A stretch of DNA of 64,000 nucleotides, taken from positions 62,001 to 126,000 of the forward strand of contig JAJDTB010000068.1 in the NCBI GenBank assembly GCA_022827345.1, in the 5' to 3' direction. Source of the stretch: Gemmatimonadota bacterium (GTDB lineage Bacteria > Gemmatimonadota > Gemmatimonadetes > Longimicrobiales > Gaopeijiaceae). Under the pieces are notes generated by a model. That model made no database searches and was not told where the DNA came from. It saw only the letters and a program-made list of their open reading frames with translations. Shown piece by piece: positions 26,728 to 35,388 of the stretch; positions within the stretch are counted from its first letter, which is position 1, and every line of letters begins with the position of its first letter. Both the position numbers and the translations under genes were made by a program.

Positions 26728-26766
26728 TGTAAATATTACAATACAATATGACAAGTATAGTTTACA
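26728..26766 (+). repeat. 39-bp double-dyad element, copy 3
   Basis: TGTAAATATTACAATACA and TGACAAGTATAGTTTACA are separated by ATA. It is preceded by GAAA, as in copies 1 and 2. It lies 36 nt beyond the stop of the GHKL ATPase gene and at the 5' edge of the frameshifted fragment. Confidence 0.75.
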
Positions 26767-26802
26767 TTCAGAAGAGCCTGGCAACCAAATACGACCCACA
26801 AC

Positions 26803-29007
26803 TTATCCCCCCGGCGCCATCAACCCGTGTGCCTTGGGCAGAAAGTCCGACATCATTCTGGCGAAGTGCCGGTAGTAGTCATCCCACGCAATTCCTTCGA
26901 AGTCGCGGGGATTGGCCTCGATGTTGCCCTGCAGCCGACGGGCACACAGCGCCTCGGCCACCACTTCCGCCAGCAGCACCCGAAAGTGCAACTCGTCCTG
27001 CCCCGGATACTGCTCGGACTTCGGCCCCAGGTACCGCTTGAGCGACGGATGACGGGCCCCGATCTCCAGCACGTTCTTGTTCCAGCGGTAGCGCAGCGCG
27101 CCGTGGTCGACGTCCTCGAGCTTGATGACGATTCCCGTACCGGCAGCCGAGGCCGGGCGAAGTTCCGTCTCGGCTTCGTGCTCCCCGAGGCGGGCGACTA
27201 CCCTGGTCGGCGAGGCGTCGTCGTCGAGCACCGCGACCCTCAGCTTGCACACAGCGATTCCGAGCGTGGCGCTCAGAACCAGCCTCCTCGCTCCCGACAC
27301 CCGGAAATCGTCCGAAGACAACTCCAGATCGAACTCCCGGCCGGCCGAGCGGGCAAGCGGTACCGGAGCCAGCAGCCTGATCGTCCGCCGCGACCCGCCG
27401 CGGATGCGGTAGCTCTTGCGTTCGAACTGGAGTCCGGTCACATGCGAATACCGTTCGGCCTCCGAGGCGAGCACCGCGATGGTCGACTCCGCCTTGATCG
27501 GGCCAACGCGCGCCTCCAGACCGGTTGCAGGGGTCGGTGTTAGCGCCTTGACCGACCATGTCGCCCGCAGTACACCCTCCTGCGCTTCTACCGGTTCCAA
27601 GGGCACTTCAGTCGCGTCCGCCCGGATCTCGTCCGTCAAACACTCCACCTCGACCGGCTCACCTTCGCCGATTTCCGGAAACGCCGCGGACCGTACCGTG
27701 AGCCAGCACTTGAAGGAGTGACCCTTCAGGGCCTGCGCGTACTGCGGGCTCAGCGAATAGCCCCGAATCTGGAACTGGCTACCCTTTTCTCGCCCCTTGG
27801 GATCCCGCGACGTGTCCTCGTCCGAAAAGTCCTCCATGAACCGGTTGGCGGCTTTCTCGAGCGCGTCCAGACGCTTCCGGGTCTTCTGGCTCTCCACGGT
27901 GCGTGCACGCTCTCGCTGCTCACGGGACCGCTCCTCCTCGACCAGCGGCCGGAGAAGCGCGAGCGCCCTCCCGTAGAGCGCCGCAACGAACGGATGGTCC
28001 GGAACCAGGCCCGACTTGCGTGACGGGTCCAGAATGGGAACCGGATTCTCGGGTGGATGCGGTGTGCCATGGGCCTGCCGGTCGTCGTACTCGTTCCAGA
28101 GGTCGTCGATCGCCTCGCAGGTGAGTCGGCCGTGGAACCACTGCGCGTGCGAATCCCACTCCAGACTCCGCTCGAAAAGCGTGGCCTCGTGAATCGCGTG
28201 CCGCGACTTGACCAGGATGCCCCCCAGCCGGAATCGGGGCCCGGCCGACGTGGTATGGAACTTCTTGCGGGCCCGATGGATCACCAGCTTGGCTGACGCG
28301 CCGGAGTAGCCGGGCACCGTAAACCGCGTCGAGACACGTCTCTTCCCGGCGGGCCTGTGAAGGCCGACCTCCCGGTCCCTCTCGTTCCTCAATCCACGTA
28401 CCACAATCGTGGTCTTCTTCTGCCACACGATGTCCCGCAGCCGAACCAGCCTGGCGACGTTGGGCACCAGCGTATCGATCTTCGGGATCCGGTGGCTCGG
28501 TTCGATTTCGATGGTGACTACCGTCCCCGTTCCCTCTCGGATACCCACCCGCTTGCGGGCATCCCGCGTGACCTCGTGCGGGTCGTCGGCCTCGTACTCC
28601 AGATTCGGGAAGATGCGGCAGGTGTGCAGCAGCCCGTCTCCGGGTATCGATTCGAATGTGACCTTGCCTAGAGCCGCGATGTCCTTCGCCCCTCGCGAGT
28701 TGGTCCCACGGACCGCCTTCCCCTTCTCCATTCCGCTGACCCGTCCACCGATGCGTCCGAGCTTGCGGTTCATCTGGTCGGTGGTCATTCCGTCGGCGAA
28801 GTCGCGCACCCGCAGAATCGACGGCTTGCCCTGGCCTCGCCGTCCCAATTCGACCTCCACCCGACCCCCGGTGCCCAGAATCTGATACCGGTCGTCGGCG
28901 TTGGTGACGAGTTCCACGATGGCGTCGTACACGTCCCGGATTGCCAGCCTGGCGTCCTGGACGACTCGTCTGGACGCAACTTCCAGAGGTCTTCGTTTTA
29001 CGGCCAT
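26803..29007 (-). CDS. GHKL (Hsp90/MORC-like) ATPase, candidate defence protein
   Basis: 734 residues. The N-terminal ATPase fold has the N box IVELVTNADDRYQ (Glu32, Asn36), the G1 box RDFADGMT (Asp69-Gly73) and the G2 box RGTNSRGAKDIAALG (residues 100-114). This resembles MORC and Hsp90-type ATPases, not sensor kinases. A basic transducer-like segment follows (TIVVRGLRNERDREVG), then a helical region around 350-400 (REQRERARTVESQKTRKRL) and a long beta-rich C-terminus. The final ~100 residues form a distinct helical domain (EDVDHGALRYRWNKNVLEIG, then LLAEVVAEALCARRL). The absence of a partner gene on the same strand suggests a single-gene system. Stand-alone GHKL ATPases of this type are frequent in defence islands; the function is not known. 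Confidence 0.75.
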   Translation of the reverse strand: MAVKRRPLEVASRRVVQDARLAIRDVYDAIVELVTNADDRYQILGTGGRVEVELGRRGQGKPSILRVRDFADGMTTDQMNRKLGRIGGRVSGMEKGKAVRGTNSRGAKDIAALGKVTFESIPGDGLLHTCRIFPNLEYEADDPHEVTRDARKRVGIREGTGTVVTIEIEPSHRIPKIDTLVPNVARLVRLRDIVWQKKTTIVVRGLRNERDREVGLHRPAGKRRVSTRFTVPGYSGASAKLVIHRARKKFHTTSAGPRFRLGGILVKSRHAIHEATLFERSLEWDSHAQWFHGRLTCEAIDDLWNEYDDRQAHGTPHPPENPVPILDPSRKSGLVPDHPFVAALYGRALALLRPLVEEERSREQRERARTVESQKTRKRLDALEKAANRFMEDFSDEDTSRDPKGREKGSQFQIRGYSLSPQYAQALKGHSFKCWLTVRSAAFPEIGEGEPVEVECLTDEIRADATEVPLEPVEAQEGVLRATWSVKALTPTPATGLEARVGPIKAESTIAVLASEAERYSHVTGLQFERKSYRIRGGSRRTIRLLAPVPLARSAGREFDLELSSDDFRVSGARRLVLSATLGIAVCKLRVAVLDDDASPTRVVARLGEHEAETELRPASAAGTGIVIKLEDVDHGALRYRWNKNVLEIGARHPSLKRYLGPKSEQYPGQDELHFRVLLAEVVAEALCARRLQGNIEANPRDFEGIAWDDYYRHFARMMSDFLPKAHGLMAPGG

Positions 29008-29122
29008 GGGATTGCGTTTTCAAGTGGGCGCGTGTGGACGACGGGAATGTCGGAACGGGTTGCGCTGGTTTCAAGTCAAATGCTACTTCTCGCTGGATGT
29101 CGGTCCGATCCTGGAGACAAAG

Positions 29123-30304
29123 ATGAGCCCACCCGCCACACCCCACCCCTCCCGCCGCAGCTTCCTCGCCACCACCGCCGGCCTCGCCCTGGCGACCAAA
29201 TCCACTGCCTGCACGCAGCCCGGCCCACCCGCACCCGCCACCGGCCCCGACCTCTTCGTCATCAACATGCTCGGCGGTATCCGCAACCCGAACATCCCGA
29301 GGTCGGGAGGGCCTTCGGGAGCCCTGGAGGGTGAACAGCGCACCTCGCTCGACGAACGCGCGCTCGCCGACGCACTGACCTCCGGCACCGCCGCCGTCAA
29401 CACCACCATCGGCTACGTCGCCGGCCCGCGGGAGCCGTTCGAGAGCTCGGTCGCCGACATTGCGCGCTGGAACCGCATCATCCGCGCCCACCCGGACGCG
29501 CTGCTCATGGTCTGGAGCGCCGGCGACATCGAGCGTGCCGCCCGCGAAGGCAGGGTCGGCATCATCCAGGGCTTCCAGAACGCCGCCATGATGGGGGACG
29601 ACGCGGGGCGGGCAGCAATCTTCGCCGGACTGGGCGTCAAGGTCATCCAGCTCACCTACAACCTCGCCAACCAGCTCGGGCACGGCTCGATGGTGCCGGA
29701 GAACGGCGGGCTCACCGGGTTCGGGCGGGAGGTGGTGGCCGAGCTCAACGCCACCCGAACGCTCGTGGACCTCAGCCACAGCGGCGAGCGGACCTGCCTG
29801 GACGCCATCGACGCGTCCACCGAGCCCATTGCAATCACGCACACCGGCTGCCGGGCAGTGACCGACCTTCCGCGCAACAAGACCGACCGGGAGCTGCGCC
29901 TCGTCGCCGAGGGCGGCGGAATCGTCGGGATCTACTTCATGCCCTTCCTGGCGGCCGATGGCATGGCCGTGGCGGAGGATGTGGTACGGCACATCGAGCA
30001 CGCCGTGCAGGTGTGCGGCGAAGACCACGTCGGGATCGGCACCGACGGCGGCACGACCGCATACGACGACATGGAGGCAGCCTACGAAGCAGCCCGAAGG
30101 GATGTCGAGCGGCGTCAGGCAGCGGGAATCAGCGCCGCGGGCGAACGCGCCGGAGTGGTGCCGTTCATTCCCGACCTGCAGGGCCCGGATCAGTTCCGGA
30201 AGCTCGCCGACATGCTCCTCGCCCGCGGGCACACGGCGGCCCGCGTGGAGAAGATCCTGGGGACCAACGCGCTTCGAGTGATGCGGGAGGTGTGGGGGAG
30301 CTAG
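29123..30304 (+). CDS. M19 membrane-dipeptidase-like protein with altered metal site
   Basis: 393 residues from the ATG at 29123 (GGAG Shine-Dalgarno). The N-terminus looks like a Tat signal (SRRSFLATTAGLALATKSTA). The fold is that of renal dipeptidase: LGVKVIQLTYNLANQLGHG, TLVDLSHSGERT, IAITHTGCRAV, VGIYFMPFL, HVGIGTDGG and the C-terminal ILGTNALRVMREVW. Two zinc-ligand histidines are present (SHSG and THTG). The N-terminal H-x-D pair is missing (PDLFVINMLGG in its place), and the bridging Glu position reads Gln (GIIQGFQNA). It may be inactive or use a different metal site. It is probably periplasmic. Confidence 0.8.
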   Translation: MSPPATPHPSRRSFLATTAGLALATKSTACTQPGPPAPATGPDLFVINMLGGIRNPNIPRSGGPSGALEGEQRTSLDERALADALTSGTAAVNTTIGYVAGPREPFESSVADIARWNRIIRAHPDALLMVWSAGDIERAAREGRVGIIQGFQNAAMMGDDAGRAAIFAGLGVKVIQLTYNLANQLGHGSMVPENGGLTGFGREVVAELNATRTLVDLSHSGERTCLDAIDASTEPIAITHTGCRAVTDLPRNKTDRELRLVAEGGGIVGIYFMPFLAADGMAVAEDVVRHIEHAVQVCGEDHVGIGTDGGTTAYDDMEAAYEAARRDVERRQAAGISAAGERAGVVPFIPDLQGPDQFRKLADMLLARGHTAARVEKILGTNALRVMREVWGS

Positions 30305-30327
30305 GCCGCATGGGTCAGACACAGCCC

Positions 30328-30702
30328 TCAGGTGTCCCGGTCGCGAAGCCGCTTTCGCACCCGCTGGACCCGCCGCCGGTTCACTCCGAAGTCGTACATC
30401 CCGTCGCGTGGTGCGGACAGCACGTGAACCACGCCCTCCGTCCGCGAGAACAGGAATTCCAGGTCATCACAATGCCCTCGCCGCGATCTGCATACCGCGT
30501 GCAGGTACTCGTCGGTAGCCACAACGATCTCGGTCCGCGGGATGGCCGCAACGATCTCCTCCAGGCGGCGAAAGAACGCGGCGACATCTCCCGACACCGT
30601 GAACGGCGCGATCCGGTGAATCCACCATGTGCCGCCCCGGCTGTCCACGTAGTTCGGCAGAAACCGGCGACGCGAGGGGACCGGGGTGTCTGCGCGCGCC
30701 AT
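30328..30702 (-). CDS. DUF1499 family protein
   Basis: 124 residues. The C-terminal motif CDDLEFLFSRTEGVVHVLSA then DGMYDFGVNRRRVQRVRKR is the conserved signature of DUF1499. Members are small proteins of unknown function, often near membrane or lipid genes. The ATG at 30702 has AAGGAG seven bases upstream and lies 10 nt after the stop of the amidohydrolase gene, so they are co-transcribed. Confidence 0.8.
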   Translation of the reverse strand: MARADTPVPSRRRFLPNYVDSRGGTWWIHRIAPFTVSGDVAAFFRRLEEIVAAIPRTEIVVATDEYLHAVCRSRRGHCDDLEFLFSRTEGVVHVLSAPRDGMYDFGVNRRRVQRVRKRLRDRDT

Positions 30703-30712
30703 CCCCGCTCCT

Positions 30713-32464
30713 TCAAGCCGCCGGCCGTCCTCCCCGTCGCGAGGTAATCACCCTGCCGGGCAGCGTCAGCAGGATCTCGCCGTCCTCGACCACGAACGCG
30801 CCGTTGACGAGCACATGGTCGATTCCGGTCGCGTGCTGGTGGGGGTCCACGAAGGTTGCCTGATCGGCGATCGTCTCGAGGTCGAACACGACGAGGTCGG
30901 CCCAGTTGCCTTCGCGGATCTCGCCCCGATCGGCGAGCCCCATGATGCGCGCCGGGAGCGATGTCTGCGCGCGGATGGCGGATTCGAGGGAGAGAGCGCC
31001 GATGGTCAGCGCGTAGTGCCGGATCTTGCGAGGGAAGGTGCCGTAGAAGCGCGGGTGGACGGGACCGTCGCCGGGCCAGCCGATGCCTCCGTCCGAGGCC
31101 GTCGCAACCCACGGCTGCGCGGCGTAGTTCTCCACGTCGATCTCCGACATGGAGAATCCGCGCATGCGGCCGCCGCCGCGCCGTGTGCGGTCGCCTTCGA
31201 GCTGGAGCGCGATCGCAGTTTCCACCGGGTCCTCGCCGCGCAGGTCGGCTACTTCCCGGAGGTTCATGCCCACGTATTCCGCGATCGGGTGGTCGAAGAT
31301 CACGACGCGGTCGGCACCGCCGCGCCGCCCAATCTCGTGCACGATGTCGGTGCGGATCCGCGCCGCCGTTTCGGGGTCCCGCAGCCGAATCTCGAGCATG
31401 TCGGCGGGCGGTCGCCGGTCGCGCGGACTGCTCGCCTCCTCATCCTGCAGCGCCCATCGCGGCACCAGCACCGTGTTCCCGTCGCTCCCGCTGGTGGGGT
31501 ACGGGTACTGGTCGGCCCACACCCGCACGCCCTCGTCGCGGGCGCGCTGGATCAGCTGGATCGCCGACGCGCTCGACCCCCAGTACGCCACGCCCTTCGC
31601 CTTGATGTGCGACGCGACCACGCGCACGCCCGTCCGCCGCCCGATCTCGATCGTCTCCATGACGGCGTCCTGCAGCGTGGGCGGGCGGCCCTCGTGCTGG
31701 CTGGGCAGGTACCACATCGGGTCCGCGCCCTCGGCCCGCTCGTGCGAGATGTAGACGCCGTCCCAGGGCGCGAGTTCGGCGGCCAGGGCCGTGACCTCGT
31801 CGGTCGTGCTCCAGCGGCCCGGGGCATACTCGAGCCCCGCCGAGAGGCCGACCGCACCCTCCTCCAGCGCCTGGCGGACCAGCGCCGCCATCCGTGCGGT
31901 CTCCCCGGCCGTGGAGGGGCGTCGATAGTCATCCCCCAACACCCGCCCGCGCACGGTTCCGTGGCCCACCAACAGCATGACATTCGGACCCACGCCCTGC
32001 CGCTCGAGCGTGGCGCGCTGGTCCGCGACCGGCCACGGCGAGCGGCCGTCCTGGTTGACGACGATGGTGGTGACCCCCTGCGATACGACGTTGGGCGCCG
32101 ACTTGCGGTGGGTGGAGTCGTTGCGGATGGATCGGCCGGACCCTCCGCTGCCGCCATCGTCCGCGTGGGAGTGGATGTCGATGAAGCCGGGGGACACGTA
32201 GCGCCCGGTTGCGTCGATCACGCGGTCGGCGGTGGCGCCGGCGAGGTCCCCCAGCGCGGCGATCCGGCCCTCGCGCACGCCGATGTCCGCGCGGATCCAG
32301 GGATTGCCGGTCCCGTCGAGGACGCGCCCGCCGCGCACGAGCAGGTCGAAGTGCCGGGTATCCTGGGCGGAGAGGGGGGCGGTGGCGTTGAATACGGCGG
32401 ACGAAGCCGCGAGGCAGAGGGCGGCGCCTAAAGCCAGGCTGCGGGCAGGACGCGTAGGACGCAT
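30713..32464 (-). CDS. D-aminoacylase-like N-acyl-amino-acid deacylase
   Basis: 583 residues with a signal peptide (ARSLALGAALCLAASSAVF, ending near LSAQD). The amidohydrolase metal motif PGFIDIHSHADD is intact. Further ligands are seen in VYISHERAEG, VRVVASHIKAKG and ATASDGGIG; LPARIMGLADRGEIREGNWA is the typical C-terminal return to the composite beta domain. These enzymes remove acyl groups from N-acyl-D-amino acids. The export signal suggests a periplasmic role in peptide or cell-wall scavenging. It is the first gene of a two-gene unit with the DUF1499 gene. Confidence 0.85.
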   Translation of the reverse strand: MRPTRPARSLALGAALCLAASSAVFNATAPLSAQDTRHFDLLVRGGRVLDGTGNPWIRADIGVREGRIAALGDLAGATADRVIDATGRYVSPGFIDIHSHADDGGSGGSGRSIRNDSTHRKSAPNVVSQGVTTIVVNQDGRSPWPVADQRATLERQGVGPNVMLLVGHGTVRGRVLGDDYRRPSTAGETARMAALVRQALEEGAVGLSAGLEYAPGRWSTTDEVTALAAELAPWDGVYISHERAEGADPMWYLPSQHEGRPPTLQDAVMETIEIGRRTGVRVVASHIKAKGVAYWGSSASAIQLIQRARDEGVRVWADQYPYPTSGSDGNTVLVPRWALQDEEASSPRDRRPPADMLEIRLRDPETAARIRTDIVHEIGRRGGADRVVIFDHPIAEYVGMNLREVADLRGEDPVETAIALQLEGDRTRRGGGRMRGFSMSEIDVENYAAQPWVATASDGGIGWPGDGPVHPRFYGTFPRKIRHYALTIGALSLESAIRAQTSLPARIMGLADRGEIREGNWADLVVFDLETIADQATFVDPHQHATGIDHVLVNGAFVVEDGEILLTLPGRVITSRRGGRPAA

Positions 32465-32549
32465 GGCGTGCTCGGACGGCTGGGGTACAGGGGTCACGGA
32501 AGCGCAATAGTACAAGGGTCGGAGCCATGTTGCGAACGGAATCGGAGCC

Positions 32550-32580
32550 ATGTTATCATCATCACACGAGGTGATAACAT
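32550..32580. promoter_or_regulatory. Autoregulatory operator of the toxin-antitoxin pair
   Basis: ATGTTATCA and TGATAACAT are perfect 9-bp inverted arms separated by 13 nt. The right arm overlaps the GAGGTG Shine-Dalgarno region and the first two bases of the antitoxin start codon. A bound repressor would block both transcription and ribosome access. The arms are AT-rich compared with the surroundings. Confidence 0.75.
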
Positions 32581-32806
32581 GATTCGAACACAGGTGTCTC
32601 TGGGGGCGGAACTCTACGAGCGGGCCAAGGCACTCGCCCGGCAGCGGGGGATCTCGTTTGCGGAACTGTGTCGCCGCAGTCTCAGCGAGACGGTCTCACG
32701 CGTCCCGAGCGACAGGCCCTGGATGTCCTACGTGGGTGCTCTGGAAGGACGGCGGGATGACAGCTGCACCGTCGACGAGGTCGTCTACGGCCGGGAGTCC
32801 CCTTGA
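32579..32806 (+). CDS. Ribbon-helix-helix antitoxin (VapB-like)
   Basis: 75 residues. MIRTQVSLGAELYERAKALA then RQRGISFAELCRRSLSETV is a ribbon-helix-helix DNA-binding domain: the beta-strand IRTQVSL and two helices. The C-terminal ~30 residues (PWMSYVGALEGRRDDSCTVD) would bind and neutralise the toxin. Its stop overlaps the TTG start of the PIN gene (TTGA), so translation is coupled. The start was chosen because it follows GAGGTG and sits in the operator. Confidence 0.85.
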   Translation: MIRTQVSLGAELYERAKALARQRGISFAELCRRSLSETVSRVPSDRPWMSYVGALEGRRDDSCTVDEVVYGRESP

Positions 32807-33213
32807 AGTCTCCCAGGGTCTTTCTGGACACCGGAATCTTCGTCGCCGCGCTCAGCAGGCGGGATCAGTATCACGCACAGGCACGCCTGTTGTTCGCCGG
32901 CACCCGACCCCGCTGGCACACGTCGATCCTGGTCTGGTCAGAAGCGTACTCGTGGTTTCTCCACAGGCACGGTGAGGAAGCCGCGCGAACCTTCGGGCTG
33001 TTTGCCGACAGCCTGGCCGGGTTGACCCTGCTGGAGGCCGACGGCGATGCGCACCGGGAAGCGTGCCGCATGTTGAGCCGGATGCGGGGCGCGCGCCTGA
33101 CCTACGTGGACGCGTCGAGCCTGGCCTTTATGGAGCGCCACCAGATCGACACGGTATGGTCTACCGATCACCACCTGGGCCTGTCGGGGGCGCAGGTGCT
33201 GCCTCGGTCGTAG
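32803..33213 (+). CDS. PIN-domain toxin (VapC-like ribonuclease)
   Basis: 136 residues from a TTG start. The acidic PIN residues are present: Asp in VFLDTGIFVAAL, Glu in LVWSEAYSWFL, Asp in YVDASSLAFMERH and Asp in VWSTDHHLGL. VapC-type toxins cleave tRNA or rRNA when the antitoxin is degraded. The gene overlaps the antitoxin gene and ends 31 nt from the convergent sirtuin gene. Confidence 0.87.
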   Translation: MKSPRVFLDTGIFVAALSRRDQYHAQARLLFAGTRPRWHTSILVWSEAYSWFLHRHGEEAARTFGLFADSLAGLTLLEADGDAHREACRMLSRMRGARLTYVDASSLAFMERHQIDTVWSTDHHLGLSGAQVLPRS

Positions 33214-33244
33214 AGGCCCGGCGCCCGGTCGCTGTCCCGCGTTG

Positions 33245-34000
33245 CTACCCGAGCAACTCCGGCAAGACCTCACCCGCCTTCCCTTGCACGGCCACGGCGG
33301 CCACGCTGGTAAGCGAGGTCGCCTGGGTGTTGACCTCGATGATGTCGCCGCCCGCGTGCCGGGTGGTCCACGGGATGGCGGCCGCCGGGTAGACTTCGGC
33401 GCCCGTGCCGATAACCAGGCAGAGATCGGCCGCCGCCGCCATCGCCTGGGCGCGGGCCAGCAGGGTGCCGTCGAGCGACTCCCCGAAGAGGATGACGTCG
33501 GGGCGGCGCAGCCCACCGCAATCAGCGCAGCGGGGAAGCGGATCTCCCAGCGGCTCGCCCGGGTAGCGGGCGCCGCAGCTGTTGCAGCGGTCGCGGGCGA
33601 TCACCCCGTGCAGCTCGACCGGCAACGCCGCATCCGCAGGCGCGTCGCCTGCCGCTTCGAGCGCGGCCCGCGTGTGCAGGCCGTCGACGTTCTGGGTGAT
33701 CAGGCCGGCGACGCCGCGCCCCAGGAAGAAGCGCGCCAGGGCATGGTGGGCCGGATTCGGCTCGCACGACGCCAGAAAACTGCGGCGGTGGTCGTACCAC
33801 TCCCACACGGTGCGCGGATCGCGCTGCAAGGCCTCCGGCGTCGCGAGTTCCTCGACCCGGTACCTGCGCCACAGCCCCCCGGCATCGCGGAAGGTGGGCA
33901 CGCCGGACTCGGCCGAGATCCCCGCGCCGGTCAGGGCGACGACGCGGCGCGCACCGCGCACCATCGCGCGGGCATCCTGCAGCGCGGACGTGCCGGACAT
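33245..34000 (-). CDS. cobB: NAD-dependent protein deacylase (sirtuin)
   Basis: 251 residues. Conserved motifs are GAGISAESGVPTFR (NAD binding), TQNVDGLH, the catalytic His in VELHGVIA and a four-cysteine zinc site (CNSCGARY and CADCGG). The protein removes acyl groups from lysines using NAD. A downstream ATG at 34000 was chosen; the frame is open 26 codons further with no protein character. The end of the open frame is convergent with the PIN toxin. Confidence 0.9.
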   Translation of the reverse strand: MSGTSALQDARAMVRGARRVVALTGAGISAESGVPTFRDAGGLWRRYRVEELATPEALQRDPRTVWEWYDHRRSFLASCEPNPAHHALARFFLGRGVAGLITQNVDGLHTRAALEAAGDAPADAALPVELHGVIARDRCNSCGARYPGEPLGDPLPRCADCGGLRRPDVILFGESLDGTLLARAQAMAAAADLCLVIGTGAEVYPAAAIPWTTRHAGGDIIEVNTQATSLTSVAAVAVQGKAGEVLPELLG

Positions 34001-34084
34001 CACGCAGGCGCGACGGGGATGGCCCGCCTGCCGGTGATCACCGGTGCGGTTGCCGCGACGGCCCTCGCCGCCCTGCATCCCCCA

Positions 34085-35203
34085 TCAACGCACGTACTTC
34101 GTCAAGCCACCACCGGCGGCGGCCAGCGAGATCGGACCTTCCGCCGCGTACACGTTGCCGTCCCGGTCCGCTGCGACGCCCTCACCGGCGAAGCCGTGCG
34201 GCCGGTCCTCGGAGATCGCGTGCGGCGGGATGAACGCGGTGACCCGGTCCTCCGACGCGTGGCCGATCCGGATCCCGGTCATCCAGCCGTCGTGATTGCC
34301 CGGGTTCGATTCGGAATCGATGGCGTAGAGGTTGTCGTCGGCGTCGATGAACAGTCCGCTGATGCGGCTGAACTGGTAGTACGAGTCCAGGTAGTTGCCG
34401 TCCTGGTCGAAGATCTGGATGCGGTGGTTGCCGCGGTCGGCGACGAAGAGGCGGCCCTGCGAATCGAAGGCCATGCCGTGCGGAGTGCGGAACTCGCCCG
34501 GTCCGTCGCCGATCTGACCCCACTCCATGATGTACTCGCCCTCCGGCGAGAACTTGATGATGCGCCCGGTCGAGCCCTCGGGGGGATTGGCGTTCTGCCC
34601 GCTGTGCCCGTCCGAGACGAAGATGTCGCCGTTGGGCGCGGTGATCACGTCGCAGGGCTCGTTGAAATAGCCGGGTTCGATGCCTCGCCTCCCCGCCCGC
34701 CCCAGGGTCAGCAGCACCTCGCCCTCGGGGCTGAACTTGATGACCTGGTGGCCCTTGTCCACCGTGCCCATCGAGTCGGTGACCCAGACGTTGCCGTCCG
34801 CATCCACGTGGATCCCGTGCGGAAGGACGAAGAACCCCGCACCGAAGCTGGCGAGAATCTCGCCGGTCTCACGGTGAAACTTGAAGATCGGATCGACCAG
34901 GGTTTCCGCGCATCCGCCGGCCAGTCCCACGCCGCCGCAGCGGTCGTAGGCCCAGATGTGCCCGTCGATCGGGTCGATGTCGACGCCGGCGGTGGAGCCC
35001 CATTCGCGGCCGTCCGGCAGGTCGACCCAGTCGGCCATCACTTCCGGATTCGGGTTGGGCAGGCCGGCGGCCGCCGGGTCCGGGATCGCGGTGGGATCGG
35101 CGTCGGCCGCGGCGTCCTGCTCCTCGCCGCTGTCGTAGGCGCAGGCCCCGGCCAGCGTCAGGCCGGAAAGCAGTAGAATCCATGAAACGGCACGCTTCTT
35201 CAT
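34085..35203 (-). CDS. NHL-repeat lipoprotein
   Basis: 372 residues with lipobox LAGACAY and an excellent GGAGGA Shine-Dalgarno before the ATG at 35203. NHL-type propeller repeats include LPHGIHVDADGNVWVTDS, YFNEPCDVITAPNGDIFVSD and FRTPHGMAFDSQGRLFVADR, then NHRIQIFDQDGNYLDSY. The pattern resembles peptidyl-hydroxyglycine alpha-amidating lyase propellers. No catalytic assignment can be made from sequence, so it is called by fold. It is probably anchored to a membrane facing the periplasm. Confidence 0.8.
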   Translation of the reverse strand: MKKRAVSWILLLSGLTLAGACAYDSGEEQDAAADADPTAIPDPAAAGLPNPNPEVMADWVDLPDGREWGSTAGVDIDPIDGHIWAYDRCGGVGLAGGCAETLVDPIFKFHRETGEILASFGAGFFVLPHGIHVDADGNVWVTDSMGTVDKGHQVIKFSPEGEVLLTLGRAGRRGIEPGYFNEPCDVITAPNGDIFVSDGHSGQNANPPEGSTGRIIKFSPEGEYIMEWGQIGDGPGEFRTPHGMAFDSQGRLFVADRGNHRIQIFDQDGNYLDSYYQFSRISGLFIDADDNLYAIDSESNPGNHDGWMTGIRIGHASEDRVTAFIPPHAISEDRPHGFAGEGVAADRDGNVYAAEGPISLAAAGGGLTKYVR

Positions 35204-35388
35204 GTCGTCCTCCGTATGATGACTGAACTGGCGGAGCCTGATTGCGGCGCCCTTCAACTGCCATGCTGGTGCGCGGGGGTCCGGTAGTCAAGCCGACGGC
35301 CCGGTCATCCCCTGCGCACTTGTCGGCTCGACCGCTCACGCCCAGTGTGTCCGGTACAATGCCGAGCTTCAAGACAGGAGTTGACGCG

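Noticed and set aside
33242-35176. A 644-codon open frame on the plus strand
   Set aside because: It lies antisense to the sirtuin and NHL-repeat genes and has the Arg/Val/Gly-rich composition of a shadow frame.
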